A stretch of 64,000 nt of DNA, taken from the NCBI RefSeq assembly GCF_001905005.1, contig NZ_LWKZ01000024.1, positions 305,427 to 369,426 of the forward strand. The letters are read 5' to 3'. Of the stretch, positions 6,627 to 15,862 are shown piece after piece (the stretch's first letter is position 1; each line of letters starts with the position of its first letter). The notes beneath the pieces are model-generated. The model was given only the letters and a program-made list of their open reading frames with translations, did not search any database and was not told the origin of the DNA. The position numbers and the translations under genes were made by a program. Origin of the DNA: Streptomyces sp. CB02923 (lineage in GTDB: Bacteria > Actinomycetota > Actinomycetes > Streptomycetales > Streptomycetaceae).

Positions 6627-9152
6627 TCAGCCGGTGGTGAAGGTGAAGTCGTCCACGTCGAAGAGGGCGCCCGTGCCGCTGCCCTTGAAGACCAGGTACA
6701 GCGTGGTGGTGCCGCCCGGCGGGCTGCCGTTCAGGGCGGTGCCGACGTCGACGAAGGTCTCCCAGCCGCCGGTCACCGGCACCTTGACACTGCCGAGCAG
6801 CCGTCCGTCCGCCCGGCCGGTACGGATTTCCAGCGTGCCGCCGGTTCCGGCGGAGGACACCCGTGCGGTGAAGTTCTTCGCGTTCTTGACGAGGTACGGC
6901 TTGAATGCGATCCAGTCGCCGTGGTGGATGTCGCCCACGGTCCGGCCGCCGTGCGCCGGTGTGTGGGTGACGATCCGTACACCCCGGGAAGTGCCGAAGT
7001 GCTCGGCCTGGCGGTGCCGGGGCTGGGTGACCGCCTGGTCGTGGGTGGTCAGCGGCGGCTGGCCGTTGGCCCCGCGGTCGGTGTACTCGGCGTCGAAGAC
7101 TCCGAAGATGTTGGCGTTGGGGTCGTGCTCGTGGTCCGCCGACGTCTGGAGGGTGCCGGAGCAGCCGGTGGCGGAGGTGACGGGGTGGCCGTGGCTGTCG
7201 TGGCCGAGGATGTGGGTGACCTTGACCTTGGCGCAGTCGATGGTCTTGTCCTCGGGGTCGGTGACCTCGACCTGGAACGGCACCTTGTCACCGAAGGTGA
7301 ACAGTTCTCCGTCGCCGGGGAGTCGCAGGGTGACCTTCGGCGCGGTGTTGCCGACGGTCAGGTACACGCTCGCCGTACCGGTCCGGCCGCCCGGGTCCTT
7401 GGCGGTCACGGTCGCGGTGTAGGTGCCGTTCCTGCGGTACGTGTGGGCGGGGTTCTGCTGGGTGGAGGTCGCGCCGTCGCCGAAGTCCCAGGTGTACGTC
7501 AGCGCGTCGCCGTCCGCGTCCGTGGCCGAGGCGCTGAATCCCGCCCGCAGGGGCGCCTGGCCGGAGGTCCGGTCGGCCTTGGCTTCGGCGACCGGCGAGT
7601 GGCCGCCGGTGGCGTTCTCGATGCGGTAGAGGGCGGAGTTCTCGTCGCCGTTGAAGTAGCCGGTGCCGTAGTCCAGGACGTACAGCGCGCCGTCCGGGCC
7701 GAAGGCCATGTCCATGACCTGGGTGCCCTTCCAGGGGAAGGCGTTGATGGTCCGGCCCGTGCCGTCGGCGGCCTGCTCGATGCGTTTGATCCAGCGGCGC
7801 CCGAACTCCCCGGCGAAGAAGTTCCCGTCGTACGCCTGCGGGAACTTGACCTGCGAGGTGGAGGCGGCGTCGTAGCGGTAGACGGGTCCGGCCATCGGGG
7901 ACTCGGATCCGGTGCCGAATTCGGGTACCGATCCGCCGTCGTACGGGATCCACGCTGCCTGGGCGGCGGGCAGGTCGGTCAGTCCGGTGTTGCGCGGCGA
8001 GGTGTTCCGGGGCGCGGCGCAGTCGAAGGCGGCGCCGGAGGTTTCGGTGGTGAAGTCGTAGTCGACGTAGGCGTCGTTGGCGCCGGTGCAGTACGGCCAG
8101 CCGTAGTTGCCGGGCTTGGTGACGCGCGTGAACTCGACCTGTCCCGACGGGCCCCGCTTCGGGTCGGCGGCGCCCGCGTCCGGGCCGTAATCGCCGACGT
8201 GGACGGTGCCGGTGGGCCGGTCGACGCTCATCCGGAAGGGGTTGCGGAAGCCCATCGCGTAGATCTCCGGGCGGGTCTTCGCCGTGCCGGCCGGGAAGAG
8301 GTTGCCGTCGGGGACGGTGTACGAGCCGTCCGCGGCGACCTTGATGCGCAGGATCTTGCCGCGCAGGTCGTTGGTGTTGCCCGCGCTGCGCTGGGCGTCG
8401 TAGGCGGGGTTGCGGTCCGCGCGTTCGTCGATGGGCGTGTAGCCGTCGGAGGCGAAGGGGTTGGAGTCGTCCCCGGTGGACAGGTAGAGGTTGCCCTGCG
8501 CGTCGAAGTCGATGTCGCCGCCCACGTGGCAGCAGGTACCGCGCGAGGCGGGCACGTCCAGGATCTTCTTCTCGCCGGCCGCATCCAGGGTGCCGTCGGG
8601 CTTCAGCACGAAGCGGGAGAGCCGGTTGACGCCGTCGAACTTCGCGAAGTCCGCCGCGGTGCCCTCGTCGGGGGCGTCGCCCGGCGGGGTGTCGAGCCGG
8701 GGCGCGTAGTAGAGGTAGACGAAGCGGTTGGCGGTGAAGCCGGGGTCGATGCCGACGCCCTGGAGGCCCTCCTCGTCGTGGCTGTAGACGGACAGCTTGC
8801 CCGCGACCTTCGTGGTGCCGCCCGCGTCGGTCAGGCGGACCGTGCCGTCGCGCGAGGTGTGCAGCACGGACCGGTCCGGCAGCACGGCGAGCGTCATCGG
8901 CTCGCCCGTTTCGGGCTCGCCTTTGGCGAGGGTGACCTGCTGGAAGTCCTCGGCGGCGGCCGGTGCTGACGCGTTCGGTTTCGATACGGGCGGTACCGAT
9001 ACGGGCGGTACCGCCGCGACCCGTGCCTCCGCGACCGGTGCTGCCGCGGCGTCCGGTACGCCGGCCAGGGACAGGGACGTGGCCGCCAGCAGCGCGCTCG
9101 CGAACAGTGTGAGCGCCGGGCGCGGTCCGCCCCGGCATGATCTTCGGTGCAT
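6627..9152 (-). CDS. Secreted PQQ-type (glucose/sorbosone-like) sugar dehydrogenase with PKD and CBM6-like modules
   Basis: 841 residues. A signal peptide covers about residues 1-38 (twin Arg then LTLFASALLAATSLSLAG). A beta-propeller of the glucose/sorbosone dehydrogenase type follows (residues ~65-510; LQGVGIDPGF, YLYYAP, YAMGFRNPFRM, GPDAGAADP, FFAGEFGRRWIKRI, MDMAFGPDGALYVLDYG). Then comes a PKD domain (TYTWDFGDGATS, HTYRRNGTYTATVT) and a C-terminal CBM6-like module (residues ~690-841). In related proteins a ThuA domain often precedes the propeller; it is absent here. The protein should act outside the cell on a carbohydrate. It ends only six bases before the DUF1080 remnant, its usual neighbour or fusion partner. 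Confidence 0.85.
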   Translation of the reverse strand: MHRRSCRGGPRPALTLFASALLAATSLSLAGVPDAAAAPVAEARVAAVPPVSVPPVSKPNASAPAAAEDFQQVTLAKGEPETGEPMTLAVLPDRSVLHTSRDGTVRLTDAGGTTKVAGKLSVYSHDEEGLQGVGIDPGFTANRFVYLYYAPRLDTPPGDAPDEGTAADFAKFDGVNRLSRFVLKPDGTLDAAGEKKILDVPASRGTCCHVGGDIDFDAQGNLYLSTGDDSNPFASDGYTPIDERADRNPAYDAQRSAGNTNDLRGKILRIKVAADGSYTVPDGNLFPAGTAKTRPEIYAMGFRNPFRMSVDRPTGTVHVGDYGPDAGAADPKRGPSGQVEFTRVTKPGNYGWPYCTGANDAYVDYDFTTETSGAAFDCAAPRNTSPRNTGLTDLPAAQAAWIPYDGGSVPEFGTGSESPMAGPVYRYDAASTSQVKFPQAYDGNFFAGEFGRRWIKRIEQAADGTGRTINAFPWKGTQVMDMAFGPDGALYVLDYGTGYFNGDENSALYRIENATGGHSPVAEAKADRTSGQAPLRAGFSASATDADGDALTYTWDFGDGATSTQQNPAHTYRRNGTYTATVTAKDPGGRTGTASVYLTVGNTAPKVTLRLPGDGELFTFGDKVPFQVEVTDPEDKTIDCAKVKVTHILGHDSHGHPVTSATGCSGTLQTSADHEHDPNANIFGVFDAEYTDRGANGQPPLTTHDQAVTQPRHRQAEHFGTSRGVRIVTHTPAHGGRTVGDIHHGDWIAFKPYLVKNAKNFTARVSSAGTGGTLEIRTGRADGRLLGSVKVPVTGGWETFVDVGTALNGSPPGGTTTLYLVFKGSGTGALFDVDDFTFTTG

Positions 9153-9215
9153 GATGCCTCCCTTGCGGGTGGATGGGCGAAGGGATGCCGCCCGGCCACG
9201 CGGCCCGGCGCGTTC

Positions 9216-10265
9216 TCAACTCCCGGACGGGGCGGACGGGCCAGACGGGCTGGACGGGCCAGACGGGCCGGTGCCGAAGGCCGCGTCGAACGCGGCGGCG
9301 GGCGGCTCGTAGTCGTACGACTTGAGGTGCGCGAGGGCTTCGGGCGCGCCTTGGAGGCGGTCCATGCCCGGGTCCTCCCACTCGACCGACACCGGGCCCT
9401 CGTAGCCGATCGAGCGCAGCATCCGGAAGATGTCCTCCCAGGGCACCTCGCCGTGCCCGGCCGAGACGAAGTCCCAGCCGCGGCGCGGGTCGCCCCAGGG
9501 CAGGTGGGAGCCGAGGCGGCCGTTGCGGCCGTCCAGCCGGCGCCGCGCCTCCTTGCAGTCCACGTGGTAGATCCGGTCCCGGAAGTCGTACAGGAATCCG
9601 ACCGGATCGAGGTCCTGCCAGACGAAGTGGCTGGGGTCGAAGTTGAGGCCGAAGGCGGGCCGGTCGCCGACCGCCTCCAGGGCGCGGCGGGTGGTCCAGT
9701 AGTCGTACGCGATCTCGCCGGGGTGCACCTCGTGGGCGAAGCGCACGCCTTCCGCGTCGAAGACGTCCAGGACCGGCCCCCAGCGCTCGGCGAAGTCCGC
9801 GTAGCCCGCTTCGGTCATCGAGGGCGGTACGGGCGGGAACATGGCGACCAGATGCCAGATGGCGGAGCCGGTGAAACCGACGACGGTCCGTACGCCGAAG
9901 GCCGCGGCGGCGCGTGCGGTGTCCGCCATCTCGGCGGCGGCCCGGCGCCGCACGCCCTCCGGCTCGCCGTCGCCCCACACCCGGGCGGGCAGGATGGCGC
10001 GGTGCCGCTCGTCGATGATCGCGTCGCAGACGGCCTGGCCCACCAGGTGGTTGGAGATGGCCCAGCACTTCAGGCCGTACTTGTCGAGCAGCTGCCCGCG
10101 GGTGGCGAGATAGCCGGGTTCGGCCAGCGCCCGGTCCACCTCGAAGTGGTCGCCCCAGCAGGCGAGTTCCAGACCGTCGTACCCGAAGTCGCGGGCGAGC
10201 CGGCAGACCTCCTCCAGGGGCAGGTCCGCCCACTGTCCGGTGAAGAGCGTGAACGGTCTGGCCAT
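9216..10265 (-). CDS. Sugar phosphate isomerase/epimerase (AP endonuclease-like TIM barrel)
   Basis: 349 residues. The barrel is seen from FTLFTGQWADLPLEEVCRLA through LELACWGDHF, FAHEVHPGEIAYD (metal Glu), NFDPSHFVWQ (Asp and His), YHVDCKEA (His) and VSVEWEDPGM (Glu). These are the divalent-metal ligands of the xylose-isomerase-like superfamily. Between a Gfo/Idh oxidoreductase and a secreted sugar dehydrogenase, the likely role is isomerisation, epimerisation or lyase-type cleavage of a keto-sugar. The last ~15 residues are a Ser/Gly/Pro repeat. A GAGGAG Shine-Dalgarno precedes the ATG at 10265. Confidence 0.88.
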   Translation of the reverse strand: MARPFTLFTGQWADLPLEEVCRLARDFGYDGLELACWGDHFEVDRALAEPGYLATRGQLLDKYGLKCWAISNHLVGQAVCDAIIDERHRAILPARVWGDGEPEGVRRRAAAEMADTARAAAAFGVRTVVGFTGSAIWHLVAMFPPVPPSMTEAGYADFAERWGPVLDVFDAEGVRFAHEVHPGEIAYDYWTTRRALEAVGDRPAFGLNFDPSHFVWQDLDPVGFLYDFRDRIYHVDCKEARRRLDGRNGRLGSHLPWGDPRRGWDFVSAGHGEVPWEDIFRMLRSIGYEGPVSVEWEDPGMDRLQGAPEALAHLKSYDYEPPAAAFDAAFGTGPSGPSSPSGPSAPSGS

Positions 10266-10453
10266 ACGGGTCTCCTCGGTACGGGCGGGCGGAGAGGTAC
10301 AGGGGGGCGGAGAGGTACGGGGTGCGGGGAGGTACGAGGGTGCGGAGCTGCGCGGAATGGAACAGAGCGGGATGGAGCGGCGGACGGCCGCGAGGAAACG
10401 ATCCGGCCGGTGGCCGCGGCTGACAAGAGGGAGGGGTGCGTCAGGTGGGGAAG

Positions 10454-11755
10454 TCAGGCCACCGCCACGGGTACGGGCGTGTACGCGCAGTTCCCGGCCG
10501 CGCTGTCCTCGACGGCCGCCAGCACCCGCTGCACCTGCAGCCCGTCCGCGAAGGACGGTTCGGGCTCGGTACCGGCGGCGATGGCGTGCACGAGGTCACG
10601 GGCCTGGTGGGTGAAGGTGTGCTCGTAGCCGAGGCCGTGGCCGGGCGGCCACCAGGCCTCCAGGTACGGATGGCCGGGTTCGGTGACCAGGATCCGGCGG
10701 AACCCGGCCGCCACGGCCGGTTCGGTGTGGTCGTGGAAGGACAGTTCGTTGAGCCGTTCCAGGTCGAAGGCGAGCGAGCCGTGCTCCCCGTTCAGCTCGA
10801 TGCGCAGCGCGTTCTTGCGGCCCGCGGCGACCCGGCTGGCCTCGAAGGAGGCGAGCGCGCCGGAGGCGAAGCGGCCGGTGAACAGCGCGGCGTCGTCAAC
10901 GGTGACCGTGCCCCGGCCGCCCGTGGGCAGCGGCCGTCGCCGTACGAACGTGCCGGTGACCGCGGACACGCCCGCCAGCCGCTCCCCCGCCAGGTGCTGG
11001 GCGAGGTCGACGATATGCGCGCCGAGGTCGCCGAGCGCGCCCGAACCCGCCCGTTCCCGGCACAGCCGCCAGGTCAGGGGCGCCTCGGGGTCGACCAGCC
11101 AGTCCTGGAGGTAGCTGGCACGCACGTGCCGCAGAGCGCCGATCCGGCCGTCGCGGACCATACGGCGGGCGAGCGCGACGGCGGGTGTACGGCGGTAGTT
11201 GAAGCCGACCATGGCGAGCCGTCCGCGGGCGCGGGCGGACTCGGCGGCGGCGGCCATCGCCTCCGCCTCCGCCACGGAGTTGGCCAGGGGTTTCTCGCAC
11301 AGTACGTGCTTGCCCACGGCCAGCGCGGCGACGGCGATCTCGGCATGACTGTCGCCCGGCGTGCAGATGTCGACGAGCTGCACGTCGTCGCGGTCGAGCA
11401 GCCGCCGCCAGTCGGTCTCGGCGGCGGCCCAGCCGTGCCGGGCGGCGGCCGCGGCGACGGCGTCACGGTCCCGGCCGCACACCGCGTTCATCGCGGGGCG
11501 CAGCGGCAGGTCGAAGACCCGGCCCGCGGTGCGCCAGCCCTGGGAGTGGGCGGCGCCCATGAACGCGTATCCGACCATGCCGATGCCCAGTTCCGCTCGC
11601 GGGCCGGGCGGCGGGGGCTGCCGGGGCGGCGGGGTCACCTCCGTAACCAGGCGCGCGGAGTGCGGTGCCGGTTCCTGCGCGTGGTCGTCGTGGTCCTGGT
11701 GGTCATCGGAGCTGTCGGGGACATCGTGGCTGTCGGGGTCGCCGTGGTCATCCAT
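10454..11755 (-). CDS. Gfo/Idh/MocA family NAD(P)-dependent oxidoreductase with acidic/His-rich N-terminus
   Basis: 433 residues. After a ~55-residue extension the Rossmann start GIGMVGYAFMGAAHS appears, followed by the family's catalytic-Lys block CEKPLANSVAEAEAM (around residue 150) and the C-terminal alpha/beta substrate domain (LGDLGAHIVDLAQHL). The enzyme should oxidise or reduce a sugar or inositol hydroxyl. The first 28 residues are unusually rich in Asp and His (DDHGD, DSHD, DDHQDHDDH), unlike normal members. The start ATG at 11755 is the only good one. It follows the ABC transporter genes by 77 bp. Confidence 0.88.
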   Translation of the reverse strand: MDDHGDPDSHDVPDSSDDHQDHDDHAQEPAPHSARLVTEVTPPPRQPPPPGPRAELGIGMVGYAFMGAAHSQGWRTAGRVFDLPLRPAMNAVCGRDRDAVAAAAARHGWAAAETDWRRLLDRDDVQLVDICTPGDSHAEIAVAALAVGKHVLCEKPLANSVAEAEAMAAAAESARARGRLAMVGFNYRRTPAVALARRMVRDGRIGALRHVRASYLQDWLVDPEAPLTWRLCRERAGSGALGDLGAHIVDLAQHLAGERLAGVSAVTGTFVRRRPLPTGGRGTVTVDDAALFTGRFASGALASFEASRVAAGRKNALRIELNGEHGSLAFDLERLNELSFHDHTEPAVAAGFRRILVTEPGHPYLEAWWPPGHGLGYEHTFTHQARDLVHAIAAGTEPEPSFADGLQVQRVLAAVEDSAAGNCAYTPVPVAVA

Positions 11756-11832
11756 GCATCACCTCGTCGGTCGGCCGTGGTCGGCGGTCTTCCGGGGAAC
11801 TGCGGAACTGCGGAACTGCGCAGTCGTGTTGC

Positions 11833-12915
11833 TCAGTTGAAGCCGGTGGAGAGGTAGTCGTCGACGTTCTCCTTGGTGACGACGGCGGAGTAGAGGGTCA
11901 CCGAGGCGGGGATCTCCAGCTCGGCGGTGCCGGAGATGCCCCGGCCCTGGGCGAGGGCGCGGGCCAGGTCGATGGCGGAGGCGGACATGGTCGGCGGGTA
12001 GAGGACCGTCGCCCGCAGCACGGAGTGGCCGGCTTTGATGGTCTCCATGACGCGGCGGGAGCCGGCGCCGCCGACCATCAGGAAGCCGTCGCGCCCGGCC
12101 TGGTCGATGGCACGTTCGGCGCCCACTCCCTGGTCGTCGTCGTGGTTCCACACCGCGTCGAAGGAGGGGTGCGCCTGGAGCAGTCCGGCCATCTTCGCCT
12201 GCCCCGACTCCACGGTGAACTCGGCGGCCTGCCGCCCCACCTTGCGGATGTTGGGGTAGTTCTTCAGGGCGTCGTCGAAGCCTCTGGTGCGTTCCCGGGT
12301 CAGTTCGAGGGTGTCGATGCCGGCCAGTTCGACGACCGTCGCGTGCGGCTTGTCCTTGAGCTGCTCGCCGATGTAGCGCCCGGCGTTCAGTCCCATCCCG
12401 TAGTTGTCGCCGCCGATCCAGCAGCGGTACGCCTGCGGGGAGGCGAAGACCCGGTCGAGGTTGACGACGGGGATGCCGGCCCGCATGGCCTTCAGCCCGA
12501 CCTGGGTGAGGGCCTTGCCATCGGCCGGGAGGATCACCAGGACGTCGACCTTCTTGTTGATGAGGGTCTCGATCTGCCCGATCTGCTGGGCGGTGTCGTT
12601 GGAGCCCTCGGTGATGTCGAGGGTGACGTCCTGGTAGCGCTTCGCGCGGGTTCTGGCGTTCTGGTTGATGGCGTTGAGCCAGCCGTGGTCGGCCTGCGGT
12701 CCGGCGAAGCCGATGGTGACCCTCTTGCCGGGCCGGTCGTCCGCGCCGCCCGCCTGTTGCCGCGTGGCGCCGGCGGAGGCGTCGCCGCGCTGGTTGCTCG
12801 TACAGGCGGTGAGCAGGGCGCCGGCCGAGACGGCTGCCGCGCCGAAGAGCATGTTCCGGCGGGTGGCCGGGGCACCCGCCTGCGTGCCGTACGGACCTGG
12901 CGTGCTGTCGGTCAT
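11833..12915 (-). CDS. Sugar ABC transporter substrate-binding lipoprotein
   Basis: 360 residues. A twin-arginine pair (RRNMLF) and a lipobox LLTAC with Cys38 mark an exported lipoprotein. The mature part is a periplasmic-binding-protein type 1 fold (VTIGFAGPQADHGWLNAINQNA, LINKKVDVLVILPADG, IPVVNLDRVF, WNHDDDQGVGAERAI), as in ribose, xylose and inositol binders. Its ATG overlaps the permease stop as ATGA, so permease and binding protein are made together. The sugar cannot be told from sequence alone. Confidence 0.9.
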   Translation of the reverse strand: MTDSTPGPYGTQAGAPATRRNMLFGAAAVSAGALLTACTSNQRGDASAGATRQQAGGADDRPGKRVTIGFAGPQADHGWLNAINQNARTRAKRYQDVTLDITEGSNDTAQQIGQIETLINKKVDVLVILPADGKALTQVGLKAMRAGIPVVNLDRVFASPQAYRCWIGGDNYGMGLNAGRYIGEQLKDKPHATVVELAGIDTLELTRERTRGFDDALKNYPNIRKVGRQAAEFTVESGQAKMAGLLQAHPSFDAVWNHDDDQGVGAERAIDQAGRDGFLMVGGAGSRRVMETIKAGHSVLRATVLYPPTMSASAIDLARALAQGRGISGTAELEIPASVTLYSAVVTKENVDDYLSTGFN

Positions 12916-14030
12916 GGCTTGTGCCCCTTCTGGACCAGTACGGCGACGACGATGATGGCGCCCTTGGCGATCTGCTGGACGGCGGTCTCCAGGTTGTTCA
13001 GGGCGAACAGGTTGGTGATCGTGGTGAAGACGAGGACGCCGAGCACCGAGCCGGTGACGGTGCCGCGGCCGCCGCTGAGGAGGGTGCCGCCGATGATCGC
13101 GGCGGCGATGGCGTCGAGTTCGTAGAGGTTGCCGTTGGTGTTCTGGCCCGATCCGGTCAGTACGATCAGCAGGAAGGCGGCGATGCCGCAGCACAGCCCG
13201 GACAGCAGGTACAGCAGCAGCCGCTGCCGCCGTACGTCGATGCCCGCCAGCCGCGCCGCCTCCGGGTTGCCGCCGACGGCCACGGTGCGCCGCCCGAAGG
13301 TCGTACGGTTCAGCAGCAGCAGGCCGGTGACGGTGACGGCGGCGAAGACCAGCACGATCGGCGGGACGCCCAGGACGTACGCGTCGCGGCGGCCCAGTTC
13401 CAGTACGGGCGCGACCGACACGATCTGTGTCCCGCCCTGGCTGATCTGGAGGGCCAGGCCGCGGGCCGCCGCGAGCATGGCGAGCGTGGCGACGAACGGC
13501 ACCATGCCGCCGAAGGAGACCAGCAGCCCGTTGACCAGCCCGCAGCCGAGGCCGACGAGCAGCGTGCAGAGCAGGATGCCGCCGAGGCCGTACTCCTGCG
13601 TGGCCACCGTGGTCGCCCAGACGGTCGCGAGCGCGACCATCGCGCCTACGGACAGGTCGATGCCGCCCCCGATGATCACGAAGGTGACGCCGACGGTCAC
13701 CACGCCGATCACCGACGCCTGGGTGAGGACCAGTTGCAGGTTCTGCACGCTCAGGAACTGCTCGGGCCGGGTGAGGGCGCCGACGGCCACGAGCGCGGCG
13801 AGCACGCCGAGCAGGGAGAGGTTGCGTACGTCGGCACGGACGCGCAACCGGTGGCGTACGCCGGGCGTGCGGGACGGCCGGGCGCCGGGCGCTTCCGGGA
13901 CGGGGGAAGGGGACGGGGACGGAGACGGAGGCGGGGAAGGGGAAGGGGAAGGGGAAGGGGAAGGCGCCGGGGGCCGGGCGGCGTCCGGCGGTCCGGGGCG
14001 GCGGGGCACTTTCTCTCCGGAGGTGTTCAC
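12912..14030 (-). CDS. Sugar ABC transporter permease (RbsC/XylH type)
   Basis: 372 residues from the GTG at 14030, which overlaps the ATPase stop as GTGA. The first ~60 residues are a cytoplasmic Pro/Ser-rich stretch built from a 6 bp repeat, followed by an Arg-rich segment. About eight to ten hydrophobic helices follow. The family hallmarks IIGGGIDLSVGAMVAL, GLVNGLLVSFGGMVPFVATLAML and the GTLLSGGRGTVTGSVLGV loop are intact. It forms the membrane channel with the RbsA-like ATPase. Confidence 0.9.
   Translation of the reverse strand: MNTSGEKVPRRPGPPDAARPPAPSPSPSPSPSPPPSPSPSPSPVPEAPGARPSRTPGVRHRLRVRADVRNLSLLGVLAALVAVGALTRPEQFLSVQNLQLVLTQASVIGVVTVGVTFVIIGGGIDLSVGAMVALATVWATTVATQEYGLGGILLCTLLVGLGCGLVNGLLVSFGGMVPFVATLAMLAAARGLALQISQGGTQIVSVAPVLELGRRDAYVLGVPPIVLVFAAVTVTGLLLLNRTTFGRRTVAVGGNPEAARLAGIDVRRQRLLLYLLSGLCCGIAAFLLIVLTGSGQNTNGNLYELDAIAAAIIGGTLLSGGRGTVTGSVLGVLVFTTITNLFALNNLETAVQQIAKGAIIVVAVLVQKGHKP
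13899..13970. repeat. 6 bp in-frame repeat in the permease N-terminus
   Basis: GGGGAA/GGGGAC repeats encode alternating Ser-Pro on the minus strand, in the segment before the first membrane helix. Confidence 0.85.
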
Positions 14031-15862
14031 GGTCGGTCTCCTCGCGAGGTGTCGGCGCTTCGGGGCCGTCCGGCGATGCGGGGCCGCCCGGCTTCTCCGG
14101 ACGGCTCGGCGCCTCCGGACCGCCCGGCTTCTCCGGACTGCCCAGGCCCTCCGGACCGCTCGACGTCGCCGGGCCGCTCTACGTCGCCGGGCCGCCCGGT
14201 GCTCATGGCGCTCCGGGTGCCTTGGGTGGCGCTGCCCGCCATGACGAGGTCGAGCACCCGGTGTTCGTCCAGCGCCGCCGCGTTGTCTTCGTGGACGACC
14301 CGGCCCTCGCGCAGGACGAGCACGCGGTCCGCCAGGCCCAGGACTTCGGGGATCTCGCTGGACACCAGCAGCACCGCCACGCCGTCGTCGGCGAGCCGCC
14401 GGACCAGCGCGTACAGCTCGGCACGCGCGCCGACGTCCACTCCGCGGGTCGGCTCGTCGAGCAGCAGCACCCGGCAGCCGCGCAGCAGCCAGCGGGCCAG
14501 GACGGCTTTCTGCTGGTTGCCGCCCGACAGGGTCCGTACCGGCCGGTCCGGGTCGTCGGGGCGCAGCGACAGGTCCCGGGCGGCGGCGCGGGTGGCGGAT
14601 CGTTCCGCCGCGCGGTCCAGCCATCCGGCGCGGGAGAAGCGCGGCAGCGAGGAGACCGAGACGTTGCGGTTGACGGATTCCAGGAGCAGCAGCGCCTGGG
14701 ACTTGCGCTCCTCCGGGGCGAGGCCGAGTCCCGCGCGTACGGCGGCGGGGACGCTGCCGGGGCGCAGCGGACGCCCGTCGACGAGGACGCGGCCCGCGGT
14801 GGGGCGGCGGGCGCCGAAGACGGTCTCCAGGATCTCCGAGCGCCCTGACCCGACGAGCCCGGCGAGCCCGAGGATCTCGCCCGGGTACAGATCGAAGTCC
14901 AGGGGCGCGAACTCGCCGCGGCGGGCGAGCCCTCGGACGGTGAGGACGGGGGCCGCGGCGGCGGCAGTGGCGGTGGCCGCGGTGGCGGTGGCGGCAGTGT
15001 CGGTAGCTGCGGTGTTGGTGGCCGCGTTCCGCCGGGCGGGAAAGGGGTGTTCGACGGTGCGGCCCGTCATCAGGGTGACGATGTCGCGGGTGGGCGTCGT
15101 CCGCGCGTCCAGTCCGCGCGCCACGGCCCGGCCGTCCTTGAGGACGGTGACGCGGTCGCCGATGTGGCGGATCTCCTCCAGCCGGTGGGAGATGTACACG
15201 ACGGCGACGCCCGCGCCGGTCAGGTCGGTGACGATGCGGAAGAGGTTGCCCACCTCGTCCGGATCGAGGGCGGCGGACGGCTCGTCCATGACGATCAGCC
15301 GTACGTCGTGGGAGAGGGCGCGTGCCATGGAAGCGATCTGCTGCCCGGCGGCGGAGAGCGAGCCGACCGGCGCGGACGGGTCGATCTCCGGGTGGCCGAG
15401 GCGGCCGAGGATCGCGGCGGTCGCGGTCCGCGCCTCGCGGGAGCGGACGAAGCCGACGGTGGCCCGCTCGTGCCCGAGAAAGACGTTCTCGGCCACCGAC
15501 AGGTGTTCCACCAGGTCGAGTTCCTGGTAGATGGTCGCGATGCCGAGTCGTACGGCGGCGGCCGGGGACTTCAGCACGACCGGCGCGCCCTGCCAGCGGA
15601 TCTCTCCCGCGTCGGGCTGATGGGCCCCGGCCAGCACCTTGATCAGGGTGGATTTCCCGGCTCCGTTCTGGCCGAGGAGGCAGTGCGTCTCGCCGGCCGT
15701 CAGGTCGAGGTCGACGCCGTCGAGGGCCCGTACGCCGGGGAAGGTCTTGGTGATGCCGTGCAGGCTGAGCAGGGGGAGCAGGGGTTCGCCGGATCGCGGC
15801 GGGCCGGACGAGGCCGCCGCACCGGCCGGGGCCGGCGGGTCCGGGTGGCGCTCTGGTGCCAT
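14027..15862 (-). CDS. Sugar ABC transporter ATP-binding protein (RbsA/XylG-type, two ATPase domains)
   Basis: 611 residues with two tandem ATPase domains. The first has Walker A GQNGAGKST, signature LSAAGQQIASMARAL and Walker B LIVMDEPSAALD. The second has the degenerate P-loop GLVGSGRSE that is normal for this family, signature LSGGNQQKAVLARWL and LLLDEPTRGVD. The two halves are joined by an Ala/Thr repeat (residues ~275-300). The C-terminal ~60 residues are a Gly/Arg/Ser/Glu repeat (RPGDVERPGDVER and similar). The ATG at 15862 fits the family start; the longer frame upstream is repeat DNA, not protein. Confidence 0.9.
   Translation of the reverse strand: MAPERHPDPPAPAGAAASSGPPRSGEPLLPLLSLHGITKTFPGVRALDGVDLDLTAGETHCLLGQNGAGKSTLIKVLAGAHQPDAGEIRWQGAPVVLKSPAAAVRLGIATIYQELDLVEHLSVAENVFLGHERATVGFVRSREARTATAAILGRLGHPEIDPSAPVGSLSAAGQQIASMARALSHDVRLIVMDEPSAALDPDEVGNLFRIVTDLTGAGVAVVYISHRLEEIRHIGDRVTVLKDGRAVARGLDARTTPTRDIVTLMTGRTVEHPFPARRNAATNTAATDTAATATAATATAAAAAPVLTVRGLARRGEFAPLDFDLYPGEILGLAGLVGSGRSEILETVFGARRPTAGRVLVDGRPLRPGSVPAAVRAGLGLAPEERKSQALLLLESVNRNVSVSSLPRFSRAGWLDRAAERSATRAAARDLSLRPDDPDRPVRTLSGGNQQKAVLARWLLRGCRVLLLDEPTRGVDVGARAELYALVRRLADDGVAVLLVSSEIPEVLGLADRVLVLREGRVVHEDNAAALDEHRVLDLVMAGSATQGTRSAMSTGRPGDVERPGDVERSGGPGQSGEAGRSGGAEPSGEAGRPRIAGRPRSADTSRGDRP

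Noticed and set aside
6258..8969. A 903-codon plus-strand open frame across the sugar dehydrogenase gene
   Set aside because: It is the antisense shadow of the minus-strand gene, whose protein has clear domain motifs. The plus-strand product is Gly/Val/Arg-rich with no recognisable domain.
9216..10265. Annotating this barrel as hydroxypyruvate isomerase or inosose dehydratase
   Set aside because: Only the general xylose-isomerase-like metal site is visible. No inositol catabolic partner genes are present, so a specific name is not supported.
12921..15530. Long plus-strand frame (869 codons) over the ABC permease and ATPase genes
   Set aside because: High GC leaves long antisense frames open. 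The minus strand has intact ABC motifs and overlapping starts and stops.
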